Below are positions 26,874 through 36,271 of a stretch of 64,000 nt of DNA, piece by piece (the stretch's first letter is position 1; every line of letters starts with the position of its first letter). The translations under genes and the position numbers were made by a program. Location of the stretch: contig QCVS01000008.1 in the NCBI GenBank assembly GCA_003210285.1, positions 1-64,000 of the forward strand, read 5' to 3'. The notes beneath the pieces were generated by a model. The model made no database searches. It was given only the letters and a program-made list of their open reading frames with translations, and was not told where the DNA came from. Source of the DNA: Prochlorococcus sp. AG-686-J21 (GTDB taxonomy: Bacteria; Cyanobacteriota; Cyanobacteriia; PCC-6307; Cyanobiaceae).

Positions 26874-27857
26874 TTAAATACTCCCATTGATTACTTCTTC
26901 GACTTTTTCTACTATTTGATGTGGTTGAATTATTGTTAAATTTTCTAGGTTTCCATTATAAGGGGTAGGAATATCCTGACTAGATAATCTTATAGGTCTA
27001 GTATCAAGATCATCAAAACATTCTTCGGTAATCAAAGCAATCAATTCTGCTCCAATACCTCCAGTTTTCATACATTCTTCAACAATAATTACATTATTAG
27101 TTTTTTTAATTGATTTTGTAATTGTTTTCATATCAAAAGGTTTTAAACTTATCAAATCAATTAATTCCACATCAATGTTTTTCTTATCTAAATCTTCAAT
27201 AGCCTTTAAACAATGATGTCTCATTCTTGAATAAGTTAATATCGTAATATCTTTGCCCTGTTTGACTAAGTCAGCTTGATCTAAAGAACAAATATAATCT
27301 CCATCTGGCAATTCCTCAGATAGATTATATAAAAGGACATGTTCAAAAAATAGAACAGGGTTGTTATCCCTTATAGCTGCTTTCATTAATCCCTTTGCAT
27401 TAGTAGGAGTACTACAAGCAACAATCTTAATCCCAGGAACTGCGTGAAAGTAAGCCTCTAATCTTTGACTATGTTCAGCGCCGAGTTGTCTGCCAACACC
27501 TCCAGGACCACGAACAACTGCGGGTATTTTATAATTACCGCCACTTGTATATCTGAGCATACCCATGTTATTAGAAATTTGATTAAAGGCTAATAATAAA
27601 AATCCCATATTCATACCTTCAACTATCGGTCTTAATCCTGTCATGGCTGCACCAACAGCCATACCAGTAAAACTATTTTCGGCAATTGGAGTATCTAAAA
27701 CTCTTAATTCTCCATATTTTTCATAGAGATCCTTAGTGACCTTATATGAACCACCATATTGACCTACATCTTCTCCAAAAATGCAAACGTTTACATCATT
27801 TGCCATCTCTTCATCAATTGCTTCTTTCAAAGCATTAAATAATAAAGTACTAGCCAC
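26874..27857 (-). CDS. pdhB: Pyruvate dehydrogenase E1 component, beta subunit
   Basis: 327 aa. Transketolase pyrimidine-binding domain with [18 protein letters not shown] and [12 protein letters not shown], then a transketolase C-terminal domain ([20 protein letters not shown]). With the alpha subunit it decarboxylates pyruvate to feed acetyl-CoA for lipid synthesis. The alpha subunit is not in the window. It is followed closely by secD. Confidence 0.96.
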   Translation of the reverse strand: MASTLLFNALKEAIDEEMANDVNVCIFGEDVGQYGGSYKVTKDLYEKYGELRVLDTPIAENSFTGMAVGAAMTGLRPIVEGMNMGFLLLAFNQISNNMGMLRYTSGGNYKIPAVVRGPGGVGRQLGAEHSQRLEAYFHAVPGIKIVACSTPTNAKGLMKAAIRDNNPVLFFEHVLLYNLSEELPDGDYICSLDQADLVKQGKDITILTYSRMRHHCLKAIEDLDKKNIDVELIDLISLKPFDMKTITKSIKKTNNVIIVEECMKTGGIGAELIALITEECFDDLDTRPIRLSSQDIPTPYNGNLENLTIIQPHQIVEKVEEVINGSI

Positions 27858-27908
27858 GAATAATTCCTTAATTTACCATATATATAAATTTATACCATCA
27901 AGGATGAA

Positions 27909-28004
27909 TTAGCCTCCTTCGGCAAAAGTTATAAGTAGTAATATTGACAAAATCATGCCTGGAGAGAGCAAAAGTATTAATAAGCCTAAGTCATGTAAAG
28001 ACAT
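27909..28004 (-). CDS. Tiny single-span membrane ORF (31 aa)
   Basis: 31 aa: MSLHDLGLLI..., one hydrophobic span of about 20 residues (LLILLLSPGMILSILLLITF) and a short AEGG tail. It fills the 183-base gap between the DUF3082 gene and pdhB on the same strand. Size and composition resemble the small subunits of photosynthetic and NDH complexes (PsaM, PetL, PsbT and others), but I cannot match it to any of them. There is no clear Shine-Dalgarno. The coding call rests on the clean membrane-protein pattern and position. Confidence 0.55.
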   Translation of the reverse strand: MSLHDLGLLILLLSPGMILSILLLITFAEGG

Positions 28005-28040
28005 TAAAAAGTAAAAGTTTTATTTAATAATATTAGGATT

Positions 28041-28358
28041 TCAATTTTTTTTTACCAAAAAACTTCGAATAAATACAATAAAAAGACCTAATCCTATAAA
28101 TGCAAAGGAAAAGGTTAATAGAAAAGACAATCCAATAATTAATGTATTAATACTAGAAGATATACTTTGTACAATTTCAGATGAATTCGAGGGTTTGTGT
28201 TGTGAAAAGTAAATTACAATTTTATTACTTATAAAATAAGAGAATATACAGAGTGCGAAACTTGTTAAAGAACCGGTAATAAAACTTAAAGGACCTTTTT
28301 CAGGAGTATTTTGAGTTTCAATATTAAGTTTATTAATTGATGTTTTATCTTTTTTCAT
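28041..28358 (-). CDS. DUF3082-like membrane protein
   Basis: 105 aa. A charged N-terminus (residues 1-22) is followed by two long hydrophobic segments (about 24-50 and 70-100), with GPLSFITGSLTSFALC between; this matches the cyanobacterial DUF3082 pattern. Function unknown. It sits 23 bases after ispE in the rsmA-ispE transcription unit. Confidence 0.78.
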   Translation of the reverse strand: MKKDKTSINKLNIETQNTPEKGPLSFITGSLTSFALCIFSYFISNKIVIYFSQHKPSNSSEIVQSISSSINTLIIGLSFLLTFSFAFIGLGLFIVFIRSFLVKKN

Positions 28359-28381
28359 TTTTAAGAAAATAAAGAATATTT

Positions 28382-29320
28382 TTACAAAAAGGTAATTCCG
28401 TTATTAATTAATTTACAAACCCACGCTTCGAATCCATTATTATTAAACATTTTATGATTTTGTTCAAAAACTTCAGTAGCTATATTTATATTCTTAAAAA
28501 GAGCAAAACATGTTGGACCAGATCCACTCATTGAGAATGAAAAACAATTTTGTAAATTTGAAAGTAAATATAATGCTTTCTTTACAGAATCATTTTCTTT
28601 CTCAACAATAACTTGTAAATCATTTTTTACTTTTATCCTTTGCCCTAAAAATTTATTATCTTTGAATCCGTTTATTCTTAAATCATTTCTGATGTCTTTT
28701 GTTTTCTGAGTTTCAGTACAATATTTTGGACAAAATTCTTTACTATATTTTTTATAAGTATCTATAGTTGAGATTGAAATATTTGGATTTTTTAAAAGTA
28801 TTACACCGTAATCAAATTTTGAATTATATTTTTCAAGAATTTCTCCCCTGCCAAAACAGAATTGGCAACCTCCATCTACAAAGAAAGGCACATCAGAACC
28901 TAGTTTTGCTGCAAGTAAAAGAATAGTTTCGTAATCAAGATTCAAGTCCCATAATTTATTAAGTCCAACTAACGTTGCAGCTGCATTACTAGACCCACCA
29001 GCTAAACCGGCACCGATAGGAATATTCTTTTTTAAAAAGATATTAGCCCCTAATTCTTTATCTTTCGATATCTCCTTTATATGATTTGCTGCTTTTATTA
29101 TTAAGTTATCATCATTAAGACTTAGATCTTTGCTATTCGAATTTAATTTAATCTCGCCAATTTGATTATTCTCAAATTCTATATAGTCAGAAAGATCAAT
29201 ATTCTGCATTATCATTGCTAATTCATGATATCCGTCCTCTCTTTTTCCGATAATTTCAAGATGAAGGTTAATCTTTGCAGGTGATCTAACACAAATTTTA
29301 GTTGTAGATAATTTTGACAT
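28382..29320 (-). CDS. ispE: 4-diphosphocytidyl-2-C-methyl-D-erythritol kinase
   Basis: 312 aa, GHMP kinase. It phosphorylates CDP-ME in the MEP isoprenoid pathway, downstream of Dxs. SPAKINL (13-19) supplies the active-site Lys, PIGAGLAGGSS (101-111) is the ATP loop and LGSDVPFF carries the catalytic Asp. It starts 4 bases after rsmA; the rsmA-ispE order is common in bacteria. Confidence 0.96.
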   Translation of the reverse strand: MSKLSTTKICVRSPAKINLHLEIIGKREDGYHELAMIMQNIDLSDYIEFENNQIGEIKLNSNSKDLSLNDDNLIIKAANHIKEISKDKELGANIFLKKNIPIGAGLAGGSSNAAATLVGLNKLWDLNLDYETILLLAAKLGSDVPFFVDGGCQFCFGRGEILEKYNSKFDYGVILLKNPNISISTIDTYKKYSKEFCPKYCTETQKTKDIRNDLRINGFKDNKFLGQRIKVKNDLQVIVEKENDSVKKALYLLSNLQNCFSFSMSGSGPTCFALFKNINIATEVFEQNHKMFNNNGFEAWVCKLINNGITFL

Positions 29321-29324
29321 TTTG

Positions 29325-30155
29325 CTATTTGTTATTTGTTATTTTAATACAAGCCTCTGCAAGCTTAATCCATTTATTAATTGAAATATCTTGAGGTCTT
29401 GAATTAAAGCATATTTCAGATGATTCTGATAATTTCTTTATCTCAGCCTCTGAAAGTATTGAATTAAGAGTATTTCTTATCATTTTTCTTCTTGAGTTAA
29501 ATGAAATCCTAAGAAGTTTATCTAAATATTTCTCTACTTTTATATCTAAACGCATCTCTGGTCTCAATGGTTCAAAAACAACCAAAGAAGAAAACACTTT
29601 TGGAGGTGGGTTAAAAGAAGATGGAGGAACATCACATATTCTTCTTATATTAGAGATGAGTTGCATTCGTACACTTAGAGCCCCTGCCTTCGTATTGCCA
29701 TCCTTAGCTAAGATCCTATCTACAACGTCCTTTTGCATTAAGAAAATTATTTTCTTATAATTATTTTTGCTAATTATGCCTAATCTTCCGACGAAAATTT
29801 CCAATATTGGGCCTGTAATATTATATGGGATATTAGCGATCACTTTTGTAATCTTTTTATTTATTGATTCAAGATTTGTTGAAAGAATATCTCCTTGTTC
29901 AAGTGTAAAATTTTTATCATTTTTAAATTTATTATTTAAAAGATCAATTAAATCTTTATCCAACTCAACAGCATGTAATCTACTAATTTTCGAATCTAGC
30001 AATTTCGATGTTAAAGCCCCTCTTCCGGGACCAATTTCTAGAATAAAATCTTTTTCTTCAAGTTCAGCTACCTCTTTGATTTTCTCTAATATTAAATTGT
30101 TAACTAACCAATGTTGTCCAAATCTTTTTTTTTGATGATGGTTTTTAAAATTCAT
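29325..30155 (-). CDS. rsmA: 16S rRNA (adenine1518/1519-N6)-dimethyltransferase
   Basis: 276 aa from the ATG at 30155. A longer reading from 30281 adds a hydrophobic, non-family N-terminus and runs into the divergent gene. It starts [16 protein letters not shown], as KsgA proteins do. Motif I is EIGPGRG (40-46) and the catalytic motif is NIPY (108-111). It dimethylates two adenines at the 3' end of 16S rRNA during small subunit maturation. Confidence 0.96.
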   Translation of the reverse strand: MNFKNHHQKKRFGQHWLVNNLILEKIKEVAELEEKDFILEIGPGRGALTSKLLDSKISRLHAVELDKDLIDLLNNKFKNDKNFTLEQGDILSTNLESINKKITKVIANIPYNITGPILEIFVGRLGIISKNNYKKIIFLMQKDVVDRILAKDGNTKAGALSVRMQLISNIRRICDVPPSSFNPPPKVFSSLVVFEPLRPEMRLDIKVEKYLDKLLRISFNSRRKMIRNTLNSILSEAEIKKLSESSEICFNSRPQDISINKWIKLAEACIKITNNK

Positions 30156-30171
30156 CCAAAAGAGAAATAAT

Positions 30172-30525
30172 ATGTTTAAAGTAGATGTATATCTTATATC
30201 TTTATTAATTAGTATGGGCCTATCAAAAAGAAATTTAGGTAAACTCAATACTTTTATTAAAAAAAATAATTTAATTAGCAATAATAATTCAAATAAAAAT
30301 CATCAAGAACCTAATAATTCCCATAAAGTTGAAGAACCATCTGAAGTTTTTTATTCTATAATTGACAATGCAGATAATATTAATGAGACATTAGATACAA
30401 TTCAATTATTAAAAAAAAGTGAGGATAGTTTTTATAATATAAATTCTAGAAAAACTAATTGCTCAAAGAATTTATCGATTGAGGAAGAACTATATGACGA
30501 ATTTAATTATCTTCTTGATGAATAA
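30172..30525 (+). CDS. Asn-rich hypothetical protein
   Basis: 117 aa with a short apolar N-terminal stretch ([13 protein letters not shown]), then a low-complexity Asn/Ser/Lys region (about 36-55) and an acidic end ([16 protein letters not shown]). No domain is recognisable. It starts 17 bases from the divergent rsmA start and stops 21 bases before rlmH, so it fits the local layout. Probably a fast-evolving lineage-specific gene; function unknown. Confidence 0.6.
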   Translation: MFKVDVYLISLLISMGLSKRNLGKLNTFIKKNNLISNNNSNKNHQEPNNSHKVEEPSEVFYSIIDNADNINETLDTIQLLKKSEDSFYNINSRKTNCSKNLSIEEELYDEFNYLLDE

Positions 30526-30546
30526 AGAAAGATTTCTTTTTTTTCG

Positions 30547-30960
30547 ATGCTTCAAACTAATAGGTTATCAATAAATGCTATTGGTAAAATAAAAAAAGAT
30601 TGGATAAGAGAAGGAATTAATCAATACAAAAAAAGAATGCCTGATCTTATTATTAATGAGTCTAAGAGATTTAATATAGATAATATTAGAGTTAATAATA
30701 TTATTATTTGCCTTACTGAAGAAGGACAATTATTTAATTCAATTGAACTAACTTCTTTACTTTTAAATTTTAAAAATAAAAAAATTAATTTCCTTATTGG
30801 AGACGCTGATGGAATTCCTTCAGATATAAAAAATAAATCGCATCTTCTACTAAGCCTCTCCCCTCTTACTTTTCCTCATGAACTTGCAAGATTAATTCTT
30901 ATCGAACAAATTTATAGAGCTATTTCTATTTCTAATGGTTCGCCTTATCATCGCGCCTAA
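30547..30960 (+). CDS. rlmH: 23S rRNA (pseudouridine1915-N3)-methyltransferase
   Basis: 137 aa, the normal size for this SPOUT-class enzyme (formerly YbeA). The knot region [10 protein letters not shown] and the C-terminal block [27 protein letters not shown] are family signatures. It methylates pseudouridine 1915 in the 23S rRNA decoding-side helix 69. Confidence 0.94.
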   Translation: MLQTNRLSINAIGKIKKDWIREGINQYKKRMPDLIINESKRFNIDNIRVNNIIICLTEEGQLFNSIELTSLLLNFKNKKINFLIGDADGIPSDIKNKSHLLLSLSPLTFPHELARLILIEQIYRAISISNGSPYHRA

Positions 30961-31025
30961 ACAGAAGATTTAAGATTAATACATAAAACCCTTAGAACAA
31001 ACACAACTTAAAAACTTTAATATAT

Positions 31026-31039
31026 AGTACATATATACT
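31026..31039 (+). promoter_or_regulatory. LexA-like SOS box upstream of umuD
   Basis: AGTACATATATACT matches the cyanobacterial LexA pattern AGTAC-N3-TGTACT-type at all but one of the specified positions (A instead of G at position 10). It lies 13 bases before the TTG start of umuD and overlaps a -10-like TATACT, the right place for a repressor to block transcription. The LexA consensus is established knowledge; function here is inferred. Confidence 0.6.
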
Positions 31040-31052
31040 ATCCGTTAAAGTT

Positions 31053-31469
31053 TTGCGTTCTTCTGATTTAAATTTTAAAAAGGTCAAAATTCCATTATTA
31101 AGTGATTCGGTCTCAGCAGGTTTTCCCTCTCCTGCAGATGACTATACTGAAGAAAATATTGATTTGAACGAGCATTTAATATCTAATCCTTTTAGTACTT
31201 TTTTTCTTAGAGTCAAAGGTGACTCAATGATCAATTCAGGAATTAAAGATAAAGATTTAATAATAGTAGATAAGAGTCTAACTGCTAAGCCAGGTAATAT
31301 TATTATTGCGATGATAGATGGAGAATTTACGATAAAAAGATTATCCATAAAAAATAATGAATTATATTTAAAAGCAGAAAATCATAAGTATCCAGACTTC
31401 AGTTTTAGAAATCATATTGATATACAAATTTGGGGGGTTGTAATCTATTCAATACATAGTTACTTATGA
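31053..31469 (+). CDS. umuD: UmuD-like self-cleaving SOS mutagenesis protein
   Basis: 138 aa from a TTG at 31053. Peptidase S24 fold: Ser58 in GDSM and Lys95 in FTIKR form the catalytic dyad, and the expected Ala22-Gly23 cleavage site is in VSAGFPSP. RecA-stimulated self-cleavage yields UmuD', which joins UmuC to form DNA polymerase V. The stop overlaps the umuC ATG by 4 bases (ATGA). Confidence 0.93.
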   Translation: MRSSDLNFKKVKIPLLSDSVSAGFPSPADDYTEENIDLNEHLISNPFSTFFLRVKGDSMINSGIKDKDLIIVDKSLTAKPGNIIIAMIDGEFTIKRLSIKNNELYLKAENHKYPDFSFRNHIDIQIWGVVIYSIHSYL

Positions 31470-32758
31470 AAAGCAAAAGCTCAAATACTGAAGCAATAGC
31501 TCTTATAGATGCCAATAATTTCTACGCGTCATGCGAACAAAGTATCAACCCGTATTTAAGGAATAAACCAGTAGTAATATTATCTAATAACGACGGATGT
31601 ATTATCGCAAGAAGTCCTGAAGCTCGTGCTTTGAAAATAAAAATGGGAATTCCTTATTTTAAAGTCAAAGAAAGAATGAATAGCCTAGGGGTGGCAGTTT
31701 TAAGTTCAAATTATTCGCTCTATGGTGATATGAGCAAGAGGTTAATGAATTTATTAAAGGACTATTCTGAAGAGATAGAGATTTATTCTATTGATGAAGC
31801 CTTTGTTTCAATTCTTAGACCTAAAGATAAGAATTTAAATCCTTGGGCAAGAAAAGTAAGGTGCTTAATATATCAAAACCTAGGAATAACTTTAACAATA
31901 GGAATAGCAGAAAACAAAGTAAGAGCAAAAATTGCTAATAAGCTCGCTAAGAATATAGATTCTTCAGCAGGAATATTCGATTTAGATAGAATCTATGATG
32001 AGAGTGATTATTTAAGAAAAATTAGTGTAGAAAAGATATGGGGTATTGGGAAACAAACATCTAATTGGTTACAAAGCAAAGGGATTAAAAATGCAAATGA
32101 ATTAAGAGATATGGATGAAGATGAAATTATTAAGAAATTAGGAATCATAGGGAAAAGATTACAAATGGAATTAAAAGGTAATAAATGTCTTCCGATAGAA
32201 ACAATTAAGAAGCCCAAGAAAGAGATTCAAGTAAGTAGAAGTTTTGGAAAACCAATCACAAAATTAGAAGATTTAACTCAAGCATTAGCAATTTATACAA
32301 TAAAAGCATCCGAGAAAATGAGAAGTCAAGGATTAAAATCATCTACCATTACTGTATTTGCAAGAACTAGTTATTATTCAAATCATACTTATCAAAAAAG
32401 TGCTTATAAAAAACTTATAAATGCAACAGATAACACAAGTACTATTTTAAAAATAGTACTTGCATTATCTAAAGAAATTTATACTCCGGAATATAAATTA
32501 TCAAAAGCTGGGGTTTTAATGCAGGATTTAACTAATTGCAAATATTTACAACAATCAATTATCAATTACGAATCTCAAGAAAAATCAAGAAAATCAATCC
32601 GTCTTATGAAAACAATTGACTCCTTGAATAAAAAATTTAAGAATGAAGTAATTACATGGGCAATTGCAAAAAAACCACAAGAATGGGCAGTGAATAGAAA
32701 TTCATTAAGTTCTGGATCTACAACAGATATTACAAAAATTCCAAATATAATGATATAA
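31466..32758 (+). CDS. umuC: DNA polymerase V catalytic subunit UmuC
   Basis: 430 aa, full length Y-family polymerase. Palm motifs: ALIDANNFYASCE, NNDGCIIARSPEA and YSIDEAF, which carry the metal-binding acids. The later helix-hairpin-helix region IWGIGKQTSNWLQSKGI and the little-finger domain follow. It copies past DNA lesions with low fidelity. Coupled to umuD upstream; the next gene starts 9 bases after its stop. Confidence 0.96.
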   Translation: MKSKSSNTEAIALIDANNFYASCEQSINPYLRNKPVVILSNNDGCIIARSPEARALKIKMGIPYFKVKERMNSLGVAVLSSNYSLYGDMSKRLMNLLKDYSEEIEIYSIDEAFVSILRPKDKNLNPWARKVRCLIYQNLGITLTIGIAENKVRAKIANKLAKNIDSSAGIFDLDRIYDESDYLRKISVEKIWGIGKQTSNWLQSKGIKNANELRDMDEDEIIKKLGIIGKRLQMELKGNKCLPIETIKKPKKEIQVSRSFGKPITKLEDLTQALAIYTIKASEKMRSQGLKSSTITVFARTSYYSNHTYQKSAYKKLINATDNTSTILKIVLALSKEIYTPEYKLSKAGVLMQDLTNCKYLQQSIINYESQEKSRKSIRLMKTIDSLNKKFKNEVITWAIAKKPQEWAVNRNSLSSGSTTDITKIPNIMI

Positions 32759-32767
32759 AAATAGGAT

Positions 32768-33223
32768 ATGGAATTTATATTATTTTTAAGCAAAATCGAT
32801 AAAGAGATAATAGAACTGATAAATAAATCAAATAATACAATCGAAGAAAATACAGCTCTTTGTCTTATAGATAAAAAGTTTGTTGGTTTTTATAAAAGAA
32901 AAGAAAAAGCGATCGTTATTTGCACAAAAAATGCCAAAAAATTAGGAGGATACAGAAAAGGCAAAAGTTACGATAATCACAAAACAAATCTTTATATAAG
33001 AAGAGCTTTAAGACATGAGACGACACATCTAGTGCAGTCATGCAATAACAATAAACCTACAGGAGTAATAAAAAATATAGAAGATAAAATACATGAAGGG
33101 AAATTAAAAGCTTTAAATTCTTCAGTACAAATATCTGGAAATTATTATAAAGAGTTAGAAGCTTATATTATGGAAGACAAGCCAAGAAAAGTAAAAGAGA
33201 TACTGAAAAGTTATTGTTTATAA
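32768..33223 (+). CDS. Small HETTH-motif putative zinc metallopeptidase
   Basis: 151 aa with HETTH at 83-87 (zincin HExxH pattern) inside a helix, LRHETTHLVQ, and a possible third ligand in KELEAYIME (Glu129 or Glu131). There is no signal peptide, so it would be cytosolic. I do not recognise the family with confidence. It lies 9 bases after umuC on the same strand and so should be induced with umuDC by DNA damage. Catalytic function is inferred from the motif only. Confidence 0.75.
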   Translation: MEFILFLSKIDKEIIELINKSNNTIEENTALCLIDKKFVGFYKRKEKAIVICTKNAKKLGGYRKGKSYDNHKTNLYIRRALRHETTHLVQSCNNNKPTGVIKNIEDKIHEGKLKALNSSVQISGNYYKELEAYIMEDKPRKVKEILKSYCL

Positions 33224-33238
33224 ATTCTTAAAAATTTA

Positions 33239-35272
33239 TTAGTTAGAAGAAAAAATTCCACAACGTTGTTTATCAAGAAGATTGATATGCTGTCTTTCTA
33301 GATAATATAATTCTTGAAATTTTATAGCATCAGAGTTTAAATCTTTGAAGACCTCTTCAATTTCTATATTAGAATCTGGAGTTTCTAAGGAGGAATTGTC
33401 GATTAAAATAGAAATACAGTTTTCTAAAGTTTTAAGTCTTTGAGAACCCCAGGATTCAATAAGATGTCTACATCTTTTTAATGATTTATATCTTTCAAGA
33501 AGAGACAAAGTTCCCAGAATATTATGTTTAGGATTTTTTAAAGTGGTTAAAAACAATTCATCTGGATTAATAAAAGTATTGATTTTATTTGAGACTTCTA
33601 AATTATTGAGAGCTAAGTGATCAGGCAAATGTGAAATCAAGTTAATTGAAATAAAATCATCAATTAATTTTTTATTATTAGGATCTTTCAAATCGTCTAA
33701 GTAATTTGAACTTAAATTATTTACTTCTATTGATGAAATAGATTCCCAAATAAGACGAATATATTCAGTATTAAAGATTTCTATTTCTCTTTTAAGTAAT
33801 TCTTCACGGATAAAAAGTCTATGTTTAGGGGAATGGAGATAGTAATAAATAATCTCTGATTCGTTTTTCTCTCGTTGACTAACTTCATTTGGCTGTTCAA
33901 ATTTTTTTGATCTACCATGCCAACGAAACCCTTTAACTTGTTTTCTTAAATCTTCTTCAAATTTAATAGCTAATCTCGCTTGACCCATACTCAATCTTTC
34001 AGAGACTTTTTGCAAATAGTGGGTTCTAGTAGCAGACTGAGGTAATTTGCTTAATAACTTAACTAAAGAAGAAATAACGCTCTGAAAAATATCGGATTTA
34101 GATAAGTCTTTATTATCAAAAATCTGATCAATCTCCCAATCAATCCAGAAAGAGGCATTGTCAATTAAGTTAAAATAGTCTCCTGGTGTATTTACTTTAA
34201 GATACTCATCAGGATCTTTAAATGATTTTATTTGAAGTATTTTTAGGTTTATTTGATCGTGAAGAGATAAACCTTCAACTTCGTTTATAACTCTTTTTGT
34301 AGCTAATCTTCCTGCATTATCAGAATCAAAGTTAATTATTATATTTTTACTATCAGTGCATCTACAAAGTTGGGAGATTTGATATTTGTTTAGTGCCGTT
34401 CCAAGAGAAGCAACAGAATTTGTAATACCTTTTGAATGAAGTGAAATAACATCGAAATAACCTTCCACTACCACTGCTTTGTCTCTTTTTCTAATATTGC
34501 TGGATGCTTTATCAAAAGCAAACAACATTTTACCCTTTTCAAAAACTTCAGATTCGGGAGAATTTAAATATTTAGGTTCCTTACCATCAAGAGATCTTCC
34601 CCCAAAAGCAACTACACGCCCTTGCATATCAAAAATAGGAACCATCAATCTATTTCTAAAGCGATCGTAGACCTTATCTGAATTTTCCTTTGAGACAACA
34701 AGACCTGCACTTAAAATTAACTTTAAAGGAAATTTCTCTACTTTTGAAAGATAATTGAATAAATCATTCCATGAATTAGGTGCATAGCCTAATTCAAAAT
34801 CATTAATATTTTTAATATTTAATTTTCTTTGTGAAGTTAAATAATGATGTGCTTCCTTACCCAAGGAATTATTTAATTGAGACTTAAACCAATCCTTTGA
34901 TACACGAAGAATCTTATACAGTTCTTCTCTTCTCGATAATTGTTTTTTATAAATTTCTTGTTGAGGCCCTTCAACATTTATTACATTAATATCATTCTTT
35001 TTTGCAAGTGAAAGAACAACATCAGTAAAGTTATTACGTGTAAACTCCATCAAAAATTTTATGGAATTTCCTCCAGCTCCACAAGAGAAACAATAATAAA
35101 ATTGTTTCGCAGGAGAAACCGTCATAGATGGCTTACTATCATCATGAAAAGGGCATATACCAACAAATTCTTTTCCTTTTTTCTTTAATACAATATGTTC
35201 AGAAATAACATCTACAATATCTGCTTTATCCTTAACCTCCTGAATAGTTCTTGGATGTATAGAAGGTCCCAT
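33239..35272 (-). CDS. dnaG: DNA primase
   Basis: 677 aa. An N-terminal CHC2 zinc ribbon (Cys40, His43, Cys61, Cys64) is followed by the RNA polymerase/TOPRIM core (VVEGYFDVISLHSKG, NFDSDNAGRLATKR) and a C-terminal DnaB-interaction domain. It makes RNA primers for replication. The gene converges with the HETTH gene; a short AT-rich repeat (ATAAATT...AATTTAT) lies between them. Confidence 0.97.
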   Translation of the reverse strand: MGPSIHPRTIQEVKDKADIVDVISEHIVLKKKGKEFVGICPFHDDSKPSMTVSPAKQFYYCFSCGAGGNSIKFLMEFTRNNFTDVVLSLAKKNDINVINVEGPQQEIYKKQLSRREELYKILRVSKDWFKSQLNNSLGKEAHHYLTSQRKLNIKNINDFELGYAPNSWNDLFNYLSKVEKFPLKLILSAGLVVSKENSDKVYDRFRNRLMVPIFDMQGRVVAFGGRSLDGKEPKYLNSPESEVFEKGKMLFAFDKASSNIRKRDKAVVVEGYFDVISLHSKGITNSVASLGTALNKYQISQLCRCTDSKNIIINFDSDNAGRLATKRVINEVEGLSLHDQINLKILQIKSFKDPDEYLKVNTPGDYFNLIDNASFWIDWEIDQIFDNKDLSKSDIFQSVISSLVKLLSKLPQSATRTHYLQKVSERLSMGQARLAIKFEEDLRKQVKGFRWHGRSKKFEQPNEVSQREKNESEIIYYYLHSPKHRLFIREELLKREIEIFNTEYIRLIWESISSIEVNNLSSNYLDDLKDPNNKKLIDDFISINLISHLPDHLALNNLEVSNKINTFINPDELFLTTLKNPKHNILGTLSLLERYKSLKRCRHLIESWGSQRLKTLENCISILIDNSSLETPDSNIEIEEVFKDLNSDAIKFQELYYLERQHINLLDKQRCGIFSSN

Positions 35273-35370
35273 TTATTTATTTTTCTAAAAAGAATTCCTA
35301 ATTATCATATTGTTATAGGTCAATTTTTTAAAAGAATCTACTTTATTTCACAAAAAAATTATTTTTAATA

Positions 35371-36258
35371 ATGCTTATAGAATCTTTTAATCAAAAAAAT
35401 AATTCATTTAAAAAAGTAAATCTAATATTGGCATCTTTTTTCTTCAGCCTTATGACTGTTTGCGTAAAAATAATTGACAATAGAATACCGATATATGAAT
35501 TAGTATTTTTTAGATCATTGATAAGCTTGTTAATAACTTCTTTGGTAATAAGTAAAAAGAAAATAAATCCCTGGGGGAATAACAAACCATTACTAATTTT
35601 AAGAGGTCTTTTAGGGACAATAGCATTGGTTTGTATATTTTATGCTATTAAAAATATGCCTCTTAATATTTCTACTGTTATTCAATATACATATCCTATT
35701 TTTATAGCTATGTTTGCAGGAATTCTAATAAAAGAGAAGATTACTAAGAATTTAATTAACGCATCATTAATAGGTTGGTTAGGAATATTAATAATCTTAA
35801 ATCCATATCAATTATCGAGTTTAAACATTGAGCTAAATAAATTAACAGTATTAATAGCTTTTCTTGGCGCTATTTCAACAGCCCTGGCTTACATAACCGT
35901 GAAGAAACTTTCATTAACAGAAGATATTTTCATAATAATTAAATACTTTCCGTTAATTTCTGTAATTACATTATCTCCAATAGTATTATTCAATTGGGTA
36001 ACACCCAATATTAATGATTTAACTTGGATAATCGGTATTGGGATATTTACACAAGCTGGGCAAACATTTTTGACAATTGGATTAAAAAAATTACCGACCT
36101 CAGAGGCGGCGACGATAAACTATTTACAAGTAATCTTTGGATCTTTATGGGGTATTCTGTTCTTCAATGAATTCATAAATTTTAACTTCATAATTGGTGC
36201 AGTACTTGTTTTGTTAGGAACTATTATTTCTACTAGCAAAAAGCTAAAAAAGATTTAA
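35371..36258 (+). CDS. EamA/DMT family permease
   Basis: 295 aa with ten hydrophobic segments in two EamA repeats. Typical stretches are LVFFRSLISLL, NISTVIQYTYPIFIAM and SEAATINYLQVIFGSLWGILFF. This family moves metabolites such as amino acids or nucleosides; the substrate is not readable. It is divergent from dnaG. Confidence 0.9.
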   Translation: MLIESFNQKNNSFKKVNLILASFFFSLMTVCVKIIDNRIPIYELVFFRSLISLLITSLVISKKKINPWGNNKPLLILRGLLGTIALVCIFYAIKNMPLNISTVIQYTYPIFIAMFAGILIKEKITKNLINASLIGWLGILIILNPYQLSSLNIELNKLTVLIAFLGAISTALAYITVKKLSLTEDIFIIIKYFPLISVITLSPIVLFNWVTPNINDLTWIIGIGIFTQAGQTFLTIGLKKLPTSEAATINYLQVIFGSLWGILFFNEFINFNFIIGAVLVLLGTIISTSKKLKKI

Positions 36259-36271
36259 AATAAAAAAAAGT

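Noticed and set aside
29325-30281. Extended N-terminus of RsmA starting at 30281
   Set aside because: The extra 42 residues are hydrophobic, unlike the family, and overlap the start of the divergent hypothetical gene.
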